Source: Clitopilus passeckerianus (lineage: Eukaryota > Basidiomycota > Agaricomycetes > Agaricales > Entolomataceae). From it: a DNA stretch of 64,000 bases. Under the pieces are notes generated by a model that saw nothing but the letters and a program-made list of their open reading frames with translations, did no database searches and was not told the DNA's origin. Made by a program: the position numbers and the translations under genes. The DNA is taken from positions 248,001 to 312,000 of the forward strand of contig CALYLX010000156.1 of assembly GCA_944990035.1 (NCBI GenBank). Direction: 5' to 3'. Below, in pieces: positions 45,544 to 57,945 of this stretch (its first letter is position 1; each line of letters begins with the position of its first letter).

Positions 45544-47461
45544 CTACTGCGAAGGCAGCTCTATACCAAGAGGGAACCTGAACATATCCTCCGGGTCGTA
45601 CTTTTGCTTGATCTCCTGCAGCTTGGGATAATGCACTCCATAATACCGCTTTTGCCCTATCGAATAAGCTCTATCAGAATACCGCTACAGTCATACGAGG
45701 AAAATCACTTACAATCCTTGAGGCCATCATCGATATAGTTAGGGTATGCGCCGTAATCCCAATCCTCTGGCATATTATCGACGACTGAGTTGATGAGGTC
45801 TTGAGACCAGAACGGTTCAACGCAACGTTCATCGACGACAAAGGTAGAGAAGTGCTTACCGTCAAGGTAATCGTAGCCCACTTGAGGCGTATCTTGCAGC
45901 GTAGCCTCCTGATCCGCAAGTGCACACTCAAACGTGAACAACGTATCCCTATGAGCGAACGCAGTCGCATCCATGGGGACGGTATTCAAATACGAATTCG
46001 GTCCACCATACGTCTCAATGATACAGTTCGAATTCTAGACCCCCGAGTCAGCCTTAGCGTCCAAATCTGTGTAAACTGGCAGGAAGACACCTACCAATTT
46101 TTGCTCCACGCCCTCCTCGGCAAAGTATCTCACCAAGGCTTCGATCGCCTTCTCCGACATCGGTGTCTTCTCAGGTGTCATAATCGACTTCTCGAAATTC
46201 CTATACGGCGGAGTCGTCGTATTGGTCAAACTCGGGCTTCCCGTAATTTGGCCCATGACCTCCAGTGAATGGATGTAATCTCCCACATCGTATGTTACCC
46301 GCGGCTTCTTCCCATCCTGCTGCACGCTAGGGAAGCCATCCAGCAGGGGCTTGATGGTCGAGTTCAACTTGTTAGGATCATCGTAGAACCCGCCAATAAA
46401 GAAGGCGAAAACGTGCCCCGGCGAATGGTTGGACCCGATGTCGAAGTTGAGGCCAAGAGTGGAAGGAGGTCCGGAGAGTACGAAGGACTGATATGTCGAT
46501 AGCGCCTTGATTGCTTCCGCCACAGTGAGATTGGAATACGTGTATGTGAAGTAGGTGACGCTGGGTGGGACGGGGTATGTCTTCATGTAGTATGAGGTGA
46601 TGATTCCATATGAGCCGCCTGCACCTCTCATTGCCTAGCGGAATGCGGGATGTCAGCAATAGCACGAGGTCGCGAGGAAGTAGGTATTCTCACCCAGAAA
46701 AGGTCGGCGTTCTCCTGATTGGATGCACGAACGAGGGTACCATTGCCAAGAACGACATCCATAGCCTCGACTGCGTCAAGGGCCAAACCCCACTGGCGAT
46801 TGACATAGCCAGAGCCTCCATAAGCTAGGTGATCAGTCATATTAGTTAATGCATAAAAAAGACCGGATAACGGAAAACGTACCTGTATGCCCGCCAATCC
46901 CGACGTCCGGGCAAGTTCCATGAGGGGTCGCTCTTCCAGCGTCGTTCAAGCCGACGGCAACACTACCAAGTCGGTTTCCGGTTTCCACGGTGGCTATATG
47001 CGTCGTAGGGTCCACTTTGATGTTGACCATTTTGCGAAGGTCAACTACAACTTCCCCGTCACGTCCTCCCAAACTGTTGCCGATGTAGCTGTGCTACAAG
47101 CCAAGTTAGCAATGGCGGCGTAAATAGAGGGTGTTAATATTGGAGACTTACCCCACCGCTTCGAGCAGTTACATGAAGGTTCTCCTTGACGGCTAGTTGA
47201 ACTATTTTTGCCACTTGTTGGGCCGTTGAAGGGAATGTGAATGCGGCCGGTTTGTAGACATAGCGAGGGTTGACTGCAGGTCTATCTTAGCAAGGCGGAT
47301 GGCTTTCGAGGAATGGAACATGTACATGGCGTAATGAACGTTGAATAATCTTCATCTTCGGGGAAAACCGCACTGATTCCTGCTTCCTGAAGGTTGCACT
47401 TGAAGCAACCAGCATATACCAGGGAAAACGACAACGCCGGTACCAGAAAGCGTTTGAGCAT
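45544..47461 (-). CDS. Bicovalent FAD-linked oxidase (BBE-like / AA7)
   Basis: Secreted FAD-dependent oxidase of the berberine-bridge / glucooligosaccharide oxidase type, about 480 residues in about seven exons. Start MLKRFLVPALSFSLVYAG is a signal peptide. The FAD domain has STAQQVAKIVQLAVKENL and RSGGHSY, re-formed across an intron, where the His is a covalent FAD ligand. GTCPDVGIGGHT supplies the Cys for the second covalent link. YGGSGYVNRQWGLALD and MRGAGGSYGIITSYYMKTYP follow. The C-terminal BBE motif is YYGVHYPKLQEIKQKYDPED, then FRFPLGIELPSQ and stop at 45544-45546. Substrate could be an oligosaccharide (AA7) or a small secondary metabolite; sequence alone does not decide. An upstream in-frame ATG at 47500 is possible, but the signal peptide favours 47461. 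Confidence 0.87.
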
Positions 47462-48319
47462 CGTAGAGGGCAGCTGGGGTATAGCGAAGATTGACCCCAC
47501 TCAACCCAGGGAGGTCCTTATATATGGGCTGAGGAAGACTTCGATGATTCGAAGACAGGCTTATTCGTTGCTTATTCGGGAGCGGCTGGCGCTTCTTTCC
47601 GCGTTGACAAGCATTCTCGACGTCAAGAAGGTATTTATAGTGGTCCTCGATATACAATGCTCCAACGACGAAGGTGGATGCTTGAGCAACGACGAGCATC
47701 ATGCCAGTGAACTAGGTCTTCACACAGTCAGCGTAATATGCCTCGTTAATAAGAGATCTTCCTACCAATAGAAAATAATCTCGCGCATAGGCAATACACC
47801 AGTATCTGTGGGGTCATTGTTCAACGTTCAACGTTCATGTTGCTGCTCGCGTGCGAATGAAATTGTCCAAGATTTCGAATTCAATGAAGCTGAGGCCAGT
47901 GAGGACGAACGCCGCTGTTGGTCCTCGGATCCTGCCAGTGGTCGTCCACGTGATCGCCATCATACACATCTTCCCGAAAACCTGGTTAAACGTTGCTGGC
48001 GTCTGATGTCATTTTCATCGGAAACTGGGCTAAATAAACCAGTCACGGCCTTTTTCGGACGGTCTTTCTGCTTAAATTCCACTGCCCATTGTTCAACTTC
48101 CTCTTTTCCCAGGAAACTGGCACTGAAAAGGTATTTTTACTTGGTTCTCGGTAGAAACTGCTTCCGGCCGAAAGGCTGAAGGCTGTTGATGGTGCCAGTG
48201 AACTTTAGCTACCTTTCGCCATATCTCTGCCCGTCGCCAATCCACGCCTTCGCTGGGCCATTTTGCCCGTTTAATTAACAGCTTGAGAGAAAGAAGTTGT
48301 CTCCATTTCAAGAAACAGC
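47462..48319. other. Intergenic region between divergent genes
   Basis: Presumed promoters of the FAD oxidase (-) and the MYND/DUF4470 gene (+). Frames present here are short and match nothing I know. Confidence 0.4.
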
Positions 48320-50493
48320 ATGCTTCTCCCTCCGTTCGAGAAAAACCCATGTGCGAACATCGGGCAATCCAATGGTCCTTGTCGCAATGCTGGGACGAGT
48401 GTCTGTGGTGGTTGCAGACTTGTATCTTACTGCTCATCGGTAGCCACACGCGCCTTCATCTGCATTTAGGATCTTTCTGAGGCGTGCTATTAGATTTGCC
48501 AGCGTCAGCATTGGAAAACTCACAAACTCGGTATAGCGATTTCCAGAGCGTGGCCTAGAAATTGGTAGGTTAATCCCTTCCTAGACTGCAAGCATCCTAT
48601 TCGATCATCCGACTGGAAGCCAGTTCATATTCGGGAGAACAGAAAGCCTGATTTCTATGGCTTCGACAACCCTCTTGAACGGGAGGTCCAGATGAAGAAA
48701 GATGATAAATACTCCCGGGGTATGCAGATGTAAGAACCAAGGTGTCGCTTCGGAATCTGCCAACGAACCTGACTTGTTCAGATGGGGTGACATGCCTGCC
48801 CTCGACGTGCTTAACACTCCTCAAAATGAGAAGGATTTCGCCCGGGATTACAAGATTGCTTTCATCGGTCAGTCTCTCGTTCAACATCCCAAGATAACGG
48901 TCTTGATCCTTCTACCACCCAGCATCTGGAGATCTTCGGACCGCTGTGCATACCATCTGTGCTCTTCCGTATGGTTATTCAGGAAAGATCACCATCCTTT
49001 TAAATGATGAGTGTACTCTGGTCAGTTGCAGAAACATCATGATTCTGCTCATCCTAGGGGTATTATCCCAAAGTAACTTGGCCTTGGCAGTCGACATAGC
49101 TCTTCATTTCTGGTATTCCATCACCTTTCCTCCAGAATACCAAACGAAACTGGGCGACGTTCAGTGGGAATTGGCAAAACACATAGCACGTGTTCCTGAA
49201 CGATTCGTGAATTTCCCAATGGGATCTGGAACGAGGCTGAAGTCCCCCATGACCGACATGCTGCACTATTTGCTGAACCTTATCAGTCCAGGCACTGGAA
49301 AATCGGCGGAAAGTATACTAAAGGAATATTCGTCAATAATGAGCGCTCCTTCTCGCAAGGACTATCGTGGAAGAATGTACTCTGGCCTGAGGGCATCACA
49401 TCGCCTGGCTATGCACCGATACCGCGAAAACGGACTTCTTCTACCCTTTGGAGCTCCCCATAAGAACTTCACGACTGTAAATTCATCTCTTTTCTCCCCA
49501 GCTGGCGAGTGGCTTCAAACGGATTTTTCAGATCCTTTCACTGGCTACTTGTGAGTTATCATTTCGTTTTCGAGCTTGCTTTTTCAGACCTACCACTAGG
49601 CCCGAGGACGTTATAAAAGCGGGGAAAGCCCATGATGCGTCTTCCACGGACGTATACGGTTGCTTGTACTTCTATCTCTCCGATCAACTGCGTAAATTCG
49701 CAAAACGTATACAGGACTGGCCAATTGACTTCTACGTCTTTTTCGACGAGACCACGCGACTTTCCGAGATGATGAGAGGAGGGCACACTTCTTCGTTTGG
49801 GATTCCAGCATCGATTCGATTCGACCGTATCGATATTTCCAACATTATGGATTCTAACTACATCGGGATTGAAGCTACCCTCAAGGCATGGGCGCCTTTC
49901 CTATCCGAACAGCCAAAAGCAACGATGGTCGGCAGTTTCTTGAATTGGGTCCATTATAGTCAACCAAACGGGAGCGTCTCATACGTAGATCAGGAAATAC
50001 AGAAGGAGTTACTTTGGAAGATGGAGGACGACGGAAGGGTTTGATGACTTTTCCTATATCCTTGGTTGCTCCGGTTTGGCTGATACGTGACTTCTCATAG
50101 ATACCTAAACTTCCGAAAAATGCAACCCCGGAGCAGCGCAAAGGTAAGTGCTTACTTTGCGCCGACACTACGCTAGTCTATTGACCAGGTTCAAATTTAG
50201 AGGCGGCAGCGAATTTCACTTACCTGTATCCACCTCAAATGCAGACATACTACGATAACTCCCGACCCTTTGAAGAGTTTCTCAGAAAGCATAATGTAGC
50301 TTCCATTCTTCGAGAAGTAGGTCTCGTTAGGAAGAAACGACACCCCATTGTTCCATACGTAGGTTTGGCTGGCCCTGGCACCTCCCATCTCGTATTCTCA
50401 TTCAAAGATGTAAATAGCGTCTTCGAAGCCCTATTACCGGATCGCCATCATCTCTTCCGGAATTTCCAGGAGATACCTGGTATACAGACGTGA
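48320..50493 (+). CDS. MYND zinc finger / DUF4470 protein
   Basis: About 540 residues in eight exons. Exon 1 (48320-48439), exon 2 (48494-48530) and exon 3 (48585-48685) rebuild a MYND-type zinc finger: CRNAGTSVCGGCRLVSYC, CQRQHWKTHKLDC, then KHPIRSSDWKP. A 49 bp intron (48686-48734) with a GTCCAG donor is needed to keep the frame into LFRWGDMPALDVLN. Exon 5 (from 48923) has the DUF4470 core ASGDLRTAVHTICALPYGYS and LLNDECTLVSCRNIMILLIL. The rest has family-like SNIMDSNYIG (RFDRIDISNIMDSNYIGIEA) and a C-terminal part ending IPGIQT. MYND fingers bind protein partners. DUF4470 function is not known. No break seen once the 49 bp intron is accepted. Confidence 0.82.
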
Positions 50494-50838
50494 GTCCTTC
50501 AAAAGCATTGAACCACACTGGTTTTGACCGATATCACCTCACCGGAACAGCTACTACCGTCGCGTAGTTGGCTAGAGCGTTATGTCGACTTTACGAAGGA
50601 TTCCACTTGATTAAAATCAAACCAATGTCAAGCTACTGTTTACAGTACGGCCTCTTTAAACATCGAATGATACCGTATAATGAATTTGAAAGCGATGCTA
50701 ACCCTATATAGCCCTCGATACAACCATATGAGTCGAGGGTCTCCAAATTCTAACTGCAGCAAGCCGCCTAACAAAATAAGAAACGGTCTCGACCTGATAT
50801 TACAACCTCTAGGGGCGAACCAAGGAGATACTCGCTTC
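50494..50838. other. Intergenic gap between convergent genes
   Basis: 3' flanks only. No feature seen. Confidence 0.4.
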
Positions 50839-52827
50839 TTACTGTGCACATCCCCAGCTCCATAATGGATTTCCATCACCGTTAAATCCCAATTCATCTG
50901 CGAGCGTGATTTCAAACACCTCTTGATCGTCATAACCCTCCTCGTTAACGTCTGCAATAGGCTCCGGCCTCGGAACGAACTGCCCTGCAGCCAACTCCAC
51001 AACTCTTTCTGGGTCGAACTTTCCAAGCGCCTTGAACGCGACTTCCCCGAGGCAGGTCTCTCGTCCGAAGTACTTCGACAAGCCGCAATGGAACGAAACA
51101 ATCCTCGCCATATCGCGGAGCTCCCATTCCAGACACTCCTTGTCCTCTTCCAGAACAGCAATTGTAGCTGATGAGACCTCGTCTTCGATGCCAAGGTCAA
51201 ATTTGACATCAGCAGGAGGATCACGTAGGTCGCGTCTCTCCTTAGGACGGTTCATCCCCCTCTTGTATTGCTCTAGTTCCGTCTCCTCTTGTCTCAATCG
51301 CCTCTTGAGCTGCATGATCTCTTCATCCTTCTCCTCGAGTTGATCGAACATCCGCTCATCCGCTTCCTTCCTGTTGAAACCCTCTTGAGTAGAACGTGCG
51401 ACCAGCCGGTTAACTCGCCCCTTTAACTGGAATATACATAACCTGATCTTTCTCCTCGATCGTCTTCTCCCGTTCTTCTGCAGCCTCGATTAGACCACCA
51501 CACCCGATCTTCCATTCTTCTTCACGCGCGGTGCTGCGAAGGTTCAGGATCTCTTGATCTTTTTCGGCGATGACGTTGTTCAGCTCCTTGACAGTGTCAG
51601 GATATACCGTCAGCTGCTTGTCCTTCGCTTCGAGCTTCGCCGTCAAGGCCAAGATCTGAGCTTCCTTCGCCCGAGTATCTCCCGCGTGTTGTGAATCCTT
51701 CTCCTTCATCTCCTTCTCATACGCCTTCACCAGCTCCTCCTGATGCCCCCTCTCCCCTTCGATCGCCAGCTTATGCCTTTGAGCTAGTCCTTCCATCTGT
51801 TGCTGGAAGTCCCTTGTGATGGCCTGCTTCTCCTCGTCCTTCTCAGCCAGAATCTGCTCGTACTTCACTTCAACCCCATATAACTCCTGAACGCCCCGCT
51901 TCTTGACATCCGCCAGCGCGAGGTTTAGCCCTACCACTTCTGCGTTGAGGGCGTTGGTAGTCTTGGTGAGAGTTACGAAGTCGATGGTTTGGGTGGTGAT
52001 AGTCAGCCGAAGCTCCTCGATGATAACCTCCTTCGACTGCAGTAAAGCCTTTCCGTCAGCAATTTGGTCGTGGTTCTCCTCCAATCGACGGGACATGTTA
52101 ATCTTTTCCTCATCGGATCGCGCCTTTTGAACTTTCAACTCCTCGATGACGGCCTCGCAACCCTTGAGCTTCTCCTCCGCCTTGACCAACTTCTCCTTAA
52201 CTTCTCCAAGCTCCCCTTCCGACTGAACACTCATCCTTTCTGCGACGATCTTCTCCTCAACGGCGAACTCCTTGGCGGCCGTCTCCGAGCCAACTCGTGC
52301 TTCAAGCTCGATGATCTTGGCTTGGAGGGAGGGAAGAGTATCTATGTTCTGCTCGCGCTTGTTCTGGGAAACGGGGATGGAGGTGCTAATGATCGTCGTG
52401 TTACGGCTTATGGGGCGAACGATGGAGCGAAGGCTTGACGCCCAGCGATATGTAGATTTTGACTTGACTTTGTCTCCCTCAAGCTTGGCGGCACTGACGG
52501 CTTTGTTATGCCTCAACTCGCTGTCGATGAGATAGTCAGTGAGATGGATGTGGAAGGAATGAAAGGAAACTTACTCTTCGATGGGGCTGACCACAGTCTT
52601 GGGCAACGGCGAGGTATGAGTACCCCGACTAGCTGTAGCCTGTGTGGTATGGCGACCTTCGTTGGAACGGATGCCAACGACGTCGGTGGGCTTGAGGTTG
52701 GAGGCCGGAACGGCGGGGGAGGAACTAGAAATCTGCAGAGGAGGAGCTGGCGGCGATGCAGTGGGCTGCTTCTTAAGAGTTTCGAGGGCCCGAACGAAGC
52801 GATTTGGGCGTGGGTTGGTTCCGTCCA
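50839..52827 (-). CDS. Coiled-coil protein with conserved C-terminal module, copy 1
   Basis: Roughly 620 residues. Exon 1 (from 52827) is Pro/Ser-rich (MDGTNPRPNRFVRALETLKK). A long coiled coil follows (about residues 130-500) with heptad-rich runs such as LQAKIIELEARV, EKLKGCEAVIEELKVQKA and QILALTAKLEAKDKQL. The last exon, joined by an intron at 51442-51382 (acceptor AAGAG), starts GFNRKEADERMFDQLEEKD. The C-terminal module reads LEWELRDMARIVSFHCGL, then GKFDPERVVELAAGQFVPRPE and an acidic tail, and is shared with the gene at 55620-57945. I recognise no named family for this module. There is no membrane segment. Role could be scaffold or tether; this is inference. Confidence 0.75.
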
Positions 52828-53959
52828 TAGTTGTAGCTTTCTGATGACATTTGGGAAGGAAATGCATGATGTGTCCGAGTCTATCGTGTTCGATACTTTG
52901 GTGATATGGTTTTGGTTGGATACTAAGTTCAATGACGAACAAAAGTCATCCACCTCTGCCTATTATGGGGTTTGGAACTAGACTATAGTGATCGAGGAGT
53001 GGATGCCGAGAGGAGTCTGGCAGCCGCGTTCCGCAGAGATCAGTTGTCTTCCTCAGGTTTTGAGCTGCACTGGAAGCAGCAGTGAAGAACTGTTTCTACT
53101 GCTGGGGATGTTTTAGGATAGGACGTTGGTTCTGAGAATTATAGAACATACCAAAGTTATACCTTTGAAGCATCCAAAAGACAGATGCCGACTTTCAAGA
53201 GCGTATAGGTATGGAACGGCAGGAAAGGGGGGAGAGCCCGCGGCCACGGAGTATGGCGTTCAGTATACTGGTCAACACAGGTCGTTCGGATTCCGAGCAT
53301 CATGCCCGTTCAGATTATCGTCGAGTTGCCAAGAATCCAAGGGGGTGGCAGGATCCCTTGGAGCGTATGCAATAGCTGTTGCACAACGGGTTTCAACACG
53401 TAGGCTGCTAGAGCCGCCATACACGAAGTCGATGATGATGTCGGTATCCCAGTCACGGCTTCCATTGGGAGATCTTGTCACATCCGTTCCCTTGTTAATA
53501 AGGGGAAAAACGGGCGAATATGCCTGATGATAATAAGTTGAGGAGTCTAGGGCTCCTATAAAGAGAGCTTCTAAGTAAAAGTTGAGATCCAGAATGAAAT
53601 CTAGAACCCACCAGGCCCGATGTATTAGTTCCTACCATTGTTCCATGTAAGTTAGCAAGGTTGAGTTCTCACAGACTCCTGGTCAGATGTCTTAGCGGTA
53701 TAGATTGAAGGCCTCGATTAAACCAGACTTTTCAGGTATCCCGCTGAGAAAACATGTTGTTGGCCGTTGCAAGGCAAAACTTGCTGGGCTGCAGCGAACC
53801 GGTTGCCGAATCCGATCAAGTAGGTCACCTGACTGACGCGTCACCTAATTTAAATTAGATCCGCCAGGTCGCGGTGCCGCGTTTCGCCTTCACAGCTTTC
53901 AAGTTGGCAATACTGCCGAGCATTGAACGATTTGATAAACTTGAATACAGTGATTGAAT
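52828..53959. other. Divergent promoter region, unit 1
   Basis: No gene seen. The 150 bp before the UCH start resembles the same position in unit 2 (58600-58762). The rest looks unique. Confidence 0.45.
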
Positions 53960-55130
53960 ATGTCTAGGCAACTCTGGATACCATTGGAGAGCAATCCCGA
54001 GGTGAATATTACATTCTTGGTTTGTCATGACGCGAGCGATTGAACGGATTCTGATTTCCCCCATCGTGACTCATTACAGGTCTTTAACGACGTTAGTAAC
54101 ATATTGCACACGGTTTAAATATGCTGAGATACAGAGAAAGTGGGCTCAACAAGCTGGCCTCATCGTAGCAGACGCTCATTTCCAGGACGTGTACGGCTTA
54201 GACGATGAGGTAAAGCAGCGCTGACCCTCGTGCCTTTCGCGATTCTCACCAAAGTTGCCTCGGTCAGCTGCTTGGATGTGTGACTGGACCCGTCAGAGCT
54301 GTTATTCTTCTCTTCCCAGACTGGGAAGATGGAATAGCCAGACGAAAGAAAGAAGATGAAAAGATTGCTAAGGAAGGGCAGCCCAAGTTGGACAAGACCG
54401 TCCTCTGGATCAAGCAAACCGTGCGTAGTGGTCTTGTATAGATCCAGGAGATTTCTGCCAACTAAATATGTATCCCCAGATTGGAAACGCATGCGGAACT
54501 ATGGCCCTCCTTCACGCTCTTTCCAACGTATGTTGTCACTATTGTTCCTCGATTTGCGGACGCTGATGGACTACCAGTCAGACGTAACCTTGGCCCCAAT
54601 GTCGCCACTTGCCCAATTCATCGACCAGTGCAAAGGTTTCCCTCTCTCTCGGTCTCTCAGTCCCCCTCGCTAAACCTTTGATAGATATAACCCCACTTGA
54701 ACGTGCCAAACTCCTCGAAAATACCCCTCTGTTCAAAGATATTCACGCCAAACAGGCTAAAGCGGGCCAAAGCGCCGTTCCAGAAGACCTTGAAGTTAAT
54801 CTTCACTTCATCTGCTTCGTCCAAGCACCCGATGAGGAGCTCAGGCAGCAGTCTGAATATGCTCAATCGGCTGCAGATGCTCCCGCTCAGGATGAAGGTT
54901 ATAGCGGAATGAGAATCATTGAGTTAGATGGGGACAGGGAGGGTCCAATTGACAGAGGGGAGTGCAAGGATTTGCTCAAGGTGAGCCGTTTGTGACATCT
55001 CTTTGATTGTGATTCATGAAGCTTCGGAATGTAGGACGTTGCGAAGATTGTGAGAGAAAAGTTCATCGGAGATTCGTCGAGCATTGAATACAACTTGATT
55101 GCCCTTGGTGGACCCCCGACCCAAGCGTAG
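53960..55130 (+). CDS. Ubiquitin C-terminal hydrolase (UCH, peptidase C12), copy 1
   Basis: Cysteine protease that frees ubiquitin from small C-terminal adducts; cytosolic, about 260 residues. Starts MSRQLWIPLESNPE. Introns after 54001 and after GTCTTTAACGAC give the typical VFNDWAQQAGL. The oxyanion Gln and catalytic Cys lie in WIKQTIGNACGTMALLHA, joined across an intron. The catalytic His is in LEVNLHFICFVQ and the catalytic Asp in IIELDGDREGPIDRG. The crossover region is ITPLERAKLLENTPLFKDIH. It ends IALGGPPTQA, TAG at 55128-55130. All catalytic residues appear intact. Paralogue at 58763-59958. Confidence 0.9.
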
Positions 55131-55619
55131 GGATCGTTGCGCCCGGGAGAACTCGAATTTGCTTTGAGGAGATGGGTCAAGTTCATGAAGCTGTCGTTAT
55201 CGTAGGTCTAGTTCTATGAAAGGATGTATTTATGCTAGTGAGCTTTCGTAACTGGCCAAAGTGAATTGTAAACTACGCCAGATGCTAAGGGGCCTGACCC
55301 TAAATGGCCAAATTTGGTTGGAGGTCTCCGGACCTCCGGACCTACCCACAATTCTTCTGCCAATGATGGAAGCGTCTGGAGGATTCTCTCAAAGACGCGC
55401 AAAACTAGTAATGCCAAAGCACAAATTAACAGCAAACCGTATAATCTATCAAGCAAAATATTATCGCGAGGAGTAATCTATTATAATAAATAGCAACAGG
55501 ATCCCTTCCGCCTCCAGAACTCCTGACTCCTTCAAGCGACTACAAGCAAATCTTCCCGTAATTGCGAAGCTGAAAAGAAAAGCGTGTTCTCATCCTCCGT
55601 AGCGTGCCTCCTGCTCTGC
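55131..55619. other. Gap between the two duplicated units
   Basis: 3' flanks of UCH copy 1 and coiled-coil copy 2. AT-rich toward 55400-55500, no feature seen. Confidence 0.4.
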
Positions 55620-57945
55620 TTAGCGACGACGTCTCTCTCGACCCCTACCAATCTCCATTATCAGGCTGTCGATGTCACCAATGATGGCCCCGACGATATC
55701 GCCACTGGCAGATGCCACTGCGCCATCTTGTGCTACCGCGGCCGTGTTCCTATCGCTGTCCAAGTTCGTTGCAACAGGCTCCTTCCCCCCGGTTGACTCG
55801 GGCCGTTCGACCGCGTCACTGCTTGCTTCGTCCTCGTCCACTGTGACGACTAGCGGTGTATTGCCTAGGATTCCATTCGTAGCGGATGAATCTGGTCCTT
55901 CACTGCTCGAAGTTGGCCCTTCCAGCATCAGAAGATACTCGTCAAGATCCTCCAGGATTTCATCCGATATCGCATAGGTTGGGGCAATTTGGGCATCGTC
56001 CTCGGGAAAGAGGTCCTCTTGTTCCTCCATCTCATCTTTCCCATCCTCCTGCGAGTTTGGTTCTGAGGCGTTGAGCGTGGATTCACTATCCGACATGTCA
56101 AAGTCATCTCGAGGGACGAAGACACCACCAGCGAGTGCCACCAGTCGATCATCGTCGAAATGCTCTCTTGCCAGGCTAGCGAGTTTCCCAAAGGTTCCAT
56201 CGAAGTGGTCCTCAAGGCCGAGCTGGTGCGCAACCACTTTCCCCAACTCGGTGAGCTCCCACTGGAGCTGGGACTTCTCCTTTGTTAGAACGGTAATTTG
56301 GCCCTGATGGATGGCAACCTGAACTACTTGTCGGTTCGCAACGTCGACGAGTCTGCGGCAGGTGCTGGTCTGTTCCCTGAGCTGGGTATGCATGTCCGTT
56401 AACCGCTGCTTGAGATCGTCATTCTCCTCCACCACGTTTGTATCTTCTTGCAGTATAACCTCCATCTTGTCTCCGATCGCCACAACGCAGTCGATGAGGA
56501 CGCGCTTTTCGTAACCCGTATCCTCGGCAGCTTGCTCCAGTGCCTTGGCAAGTTGCTTCGTCTGCAGCTCTACCTCCTTCGCCTTACGCCTCTTCTCCGC
56601 CTCCTCCGTTGCATCCTCGTAGGTTTTCCGTTTTTGTGTCATCTCGGTGATCGTCTCCTTTCCTCGCTTGATCTCCGCATCCTTCTCCGCCATCTTCAGC
56701 ATCCAGCCCATCTCCGTGGCGACGCTATCCTTCTCCACCTGCTTCTTGTGCTCCCCGAACTGTTGAGTCGTTCGGTATACTTCGTTCTTCAGCTCCTTCT
56801 CCCTCTCCTCCCAAAGGGCGTATACAAGCTTAACTTGTCTAGCTCCTTCGTCGTCACTGGCCTCCAATTTCGCCTCCCACCCCTTCGTCGTTTCGATTTT
56901 CTTCTTCTCTTCCTCCTCCTTCTTTTCCTCCACCTCCTTCGCATGCTTCACCCCGAGTTCATGAATTTCGTTATTCTTCTTCTCCAGCTCCTTCTTGTGG
57001 GTTTCCTCTAATATGACTTTCGCTGCGTCGAATTCGCCGGCCAGAGTCTCCAACTTCTGCTCGTATGCGTTCTTTATCTCCAGACGTTCCTTCGTACCCT
57101 CCTCCTTCTGCTCCTTGTTCTGACGGTTGAGGCGCGATATCTCGCCAGCCTGATCCTCGTTCTTCTTCTCAAGGATCTTGTTCTTGACAGCTAGGCGCTG
57201 GAATTCCTCTCGAGACTGAACGAGGGCCAGGTTGGTTTCCTCGTTCTTCTTGGCCGACGCGGCTTCTTTGTCTTTGGTGGCAGCGACATAAGCCTTGTGG
57301 GTTGCTTGAGCGACCTCGAGCTTCGTTTCGGCATCGTGGGCCCTGTCAGCCTCATTCATCCATTTGTCGGAGGTTTCGTCTAGGAGTTGCTCGAGCTCGA
57401 CGATGTGGAGTTGTGCTTGGTTAACCTGTTGCAAGGCGTGGATACGATCGGCCTCGCTGGCGACGAGAGCTTGTTGGGTTTGCTCCAATTTCGTAGCCAG
57501 TTCGTCCACACGACGATCACAGTCGCGATGAACGTGGAAGAGGGAGCCAAACTAAGATATGTATTAGTTGCGTGCTTAAACTATGAAACCTGTCAGACTC
57601 ACAAGAGAGACTGCTCCACGAACAACCCCAGAGCACTTCTCTGGGAGGATGTTCAAGGCTTGAGTGACAATCACTGAGGGGACCGTCAGCCGCCCGACGT
57701 TGGCGACCACCGACTTCAAGCTGCCGGGGACGCTGTAGGAGGTCCTAGTAAAGGAATGTCAGGACAGTACTTTGAGGTAGCCTGGATTATACTAACTTAA
57801 CGAAATGCGACCTATCTTCAGCGAGGCCAGCAGGGGAGATTGGGGGTACGAGTGTAGGAACGCTTCCCAGATAATGGCGGGAGCCAAGGAAGATGGTAGT
57901 CCTACTTGGGGACTTGTAGTTATAAGCGATAGGTAGAATAGGCAT
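55620..57945 (-). CDS. Coiled-coil protein with conserved C-terminal module, copy 2
   Basis: About 740 residues. Exon 1 (from 57945) starts MPILPIAYNYKSPSRTTIF. Exon 2 reads SYSVPGSLKSVVANVGRL and ends GVVRGAVSL. Exon 3 then starts FGSLFHVHRDCDRRVDELAT and runs to the stop at 55620. Residues about 115-570 form a very long charged coiled coil (QNKEQKEEGTKERLEIKNAY, EEKKEEEEKKKIETTKGWEA). The C-terminal module, shared with 50839-52827, reads LQWELTELGKVVAHQLGL, then FDDDRLVALAGGVFVPRDDF, followed by an acidic Ser/Glu-rich tail and a basic end (EIGRGRERRRR). The head of copy 1 differs completely, so the N-terminus may have been exchanged. Function unknown. Confidence 0.77.

Larger units (their letters stand above)
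50839..55130. repeat. Duplicated gene pair, unit 1 (coiled-coil + UCH)
   Basis: A coiled-coil gene (-) and UCH gene (+) with a divergent promoter region between them form a block that recurs at 55620-59958. Both genes have paralogues there in the same order and orientation, and the sequence just upstream of the UCH start is also similar (for example ATTGAACG and GGTCAC..GACTG.CGCGTCA). Confidence 0.8.

Noticed and set aside
47352..47702. Minus-strand 116-residue frame beginning MMLVVAQASTF
   Set aside because: It overlaps the first exon of the FAD oxidase in another frame and lacks any motif; treated as a shadow.
48690..48740. Frameshift or pseudogene in the MYND/DUF4470 gene
   Set aside because: A 49-nt GT..AG intron of normal size for this genome restores the frame, so no break need be assumed.
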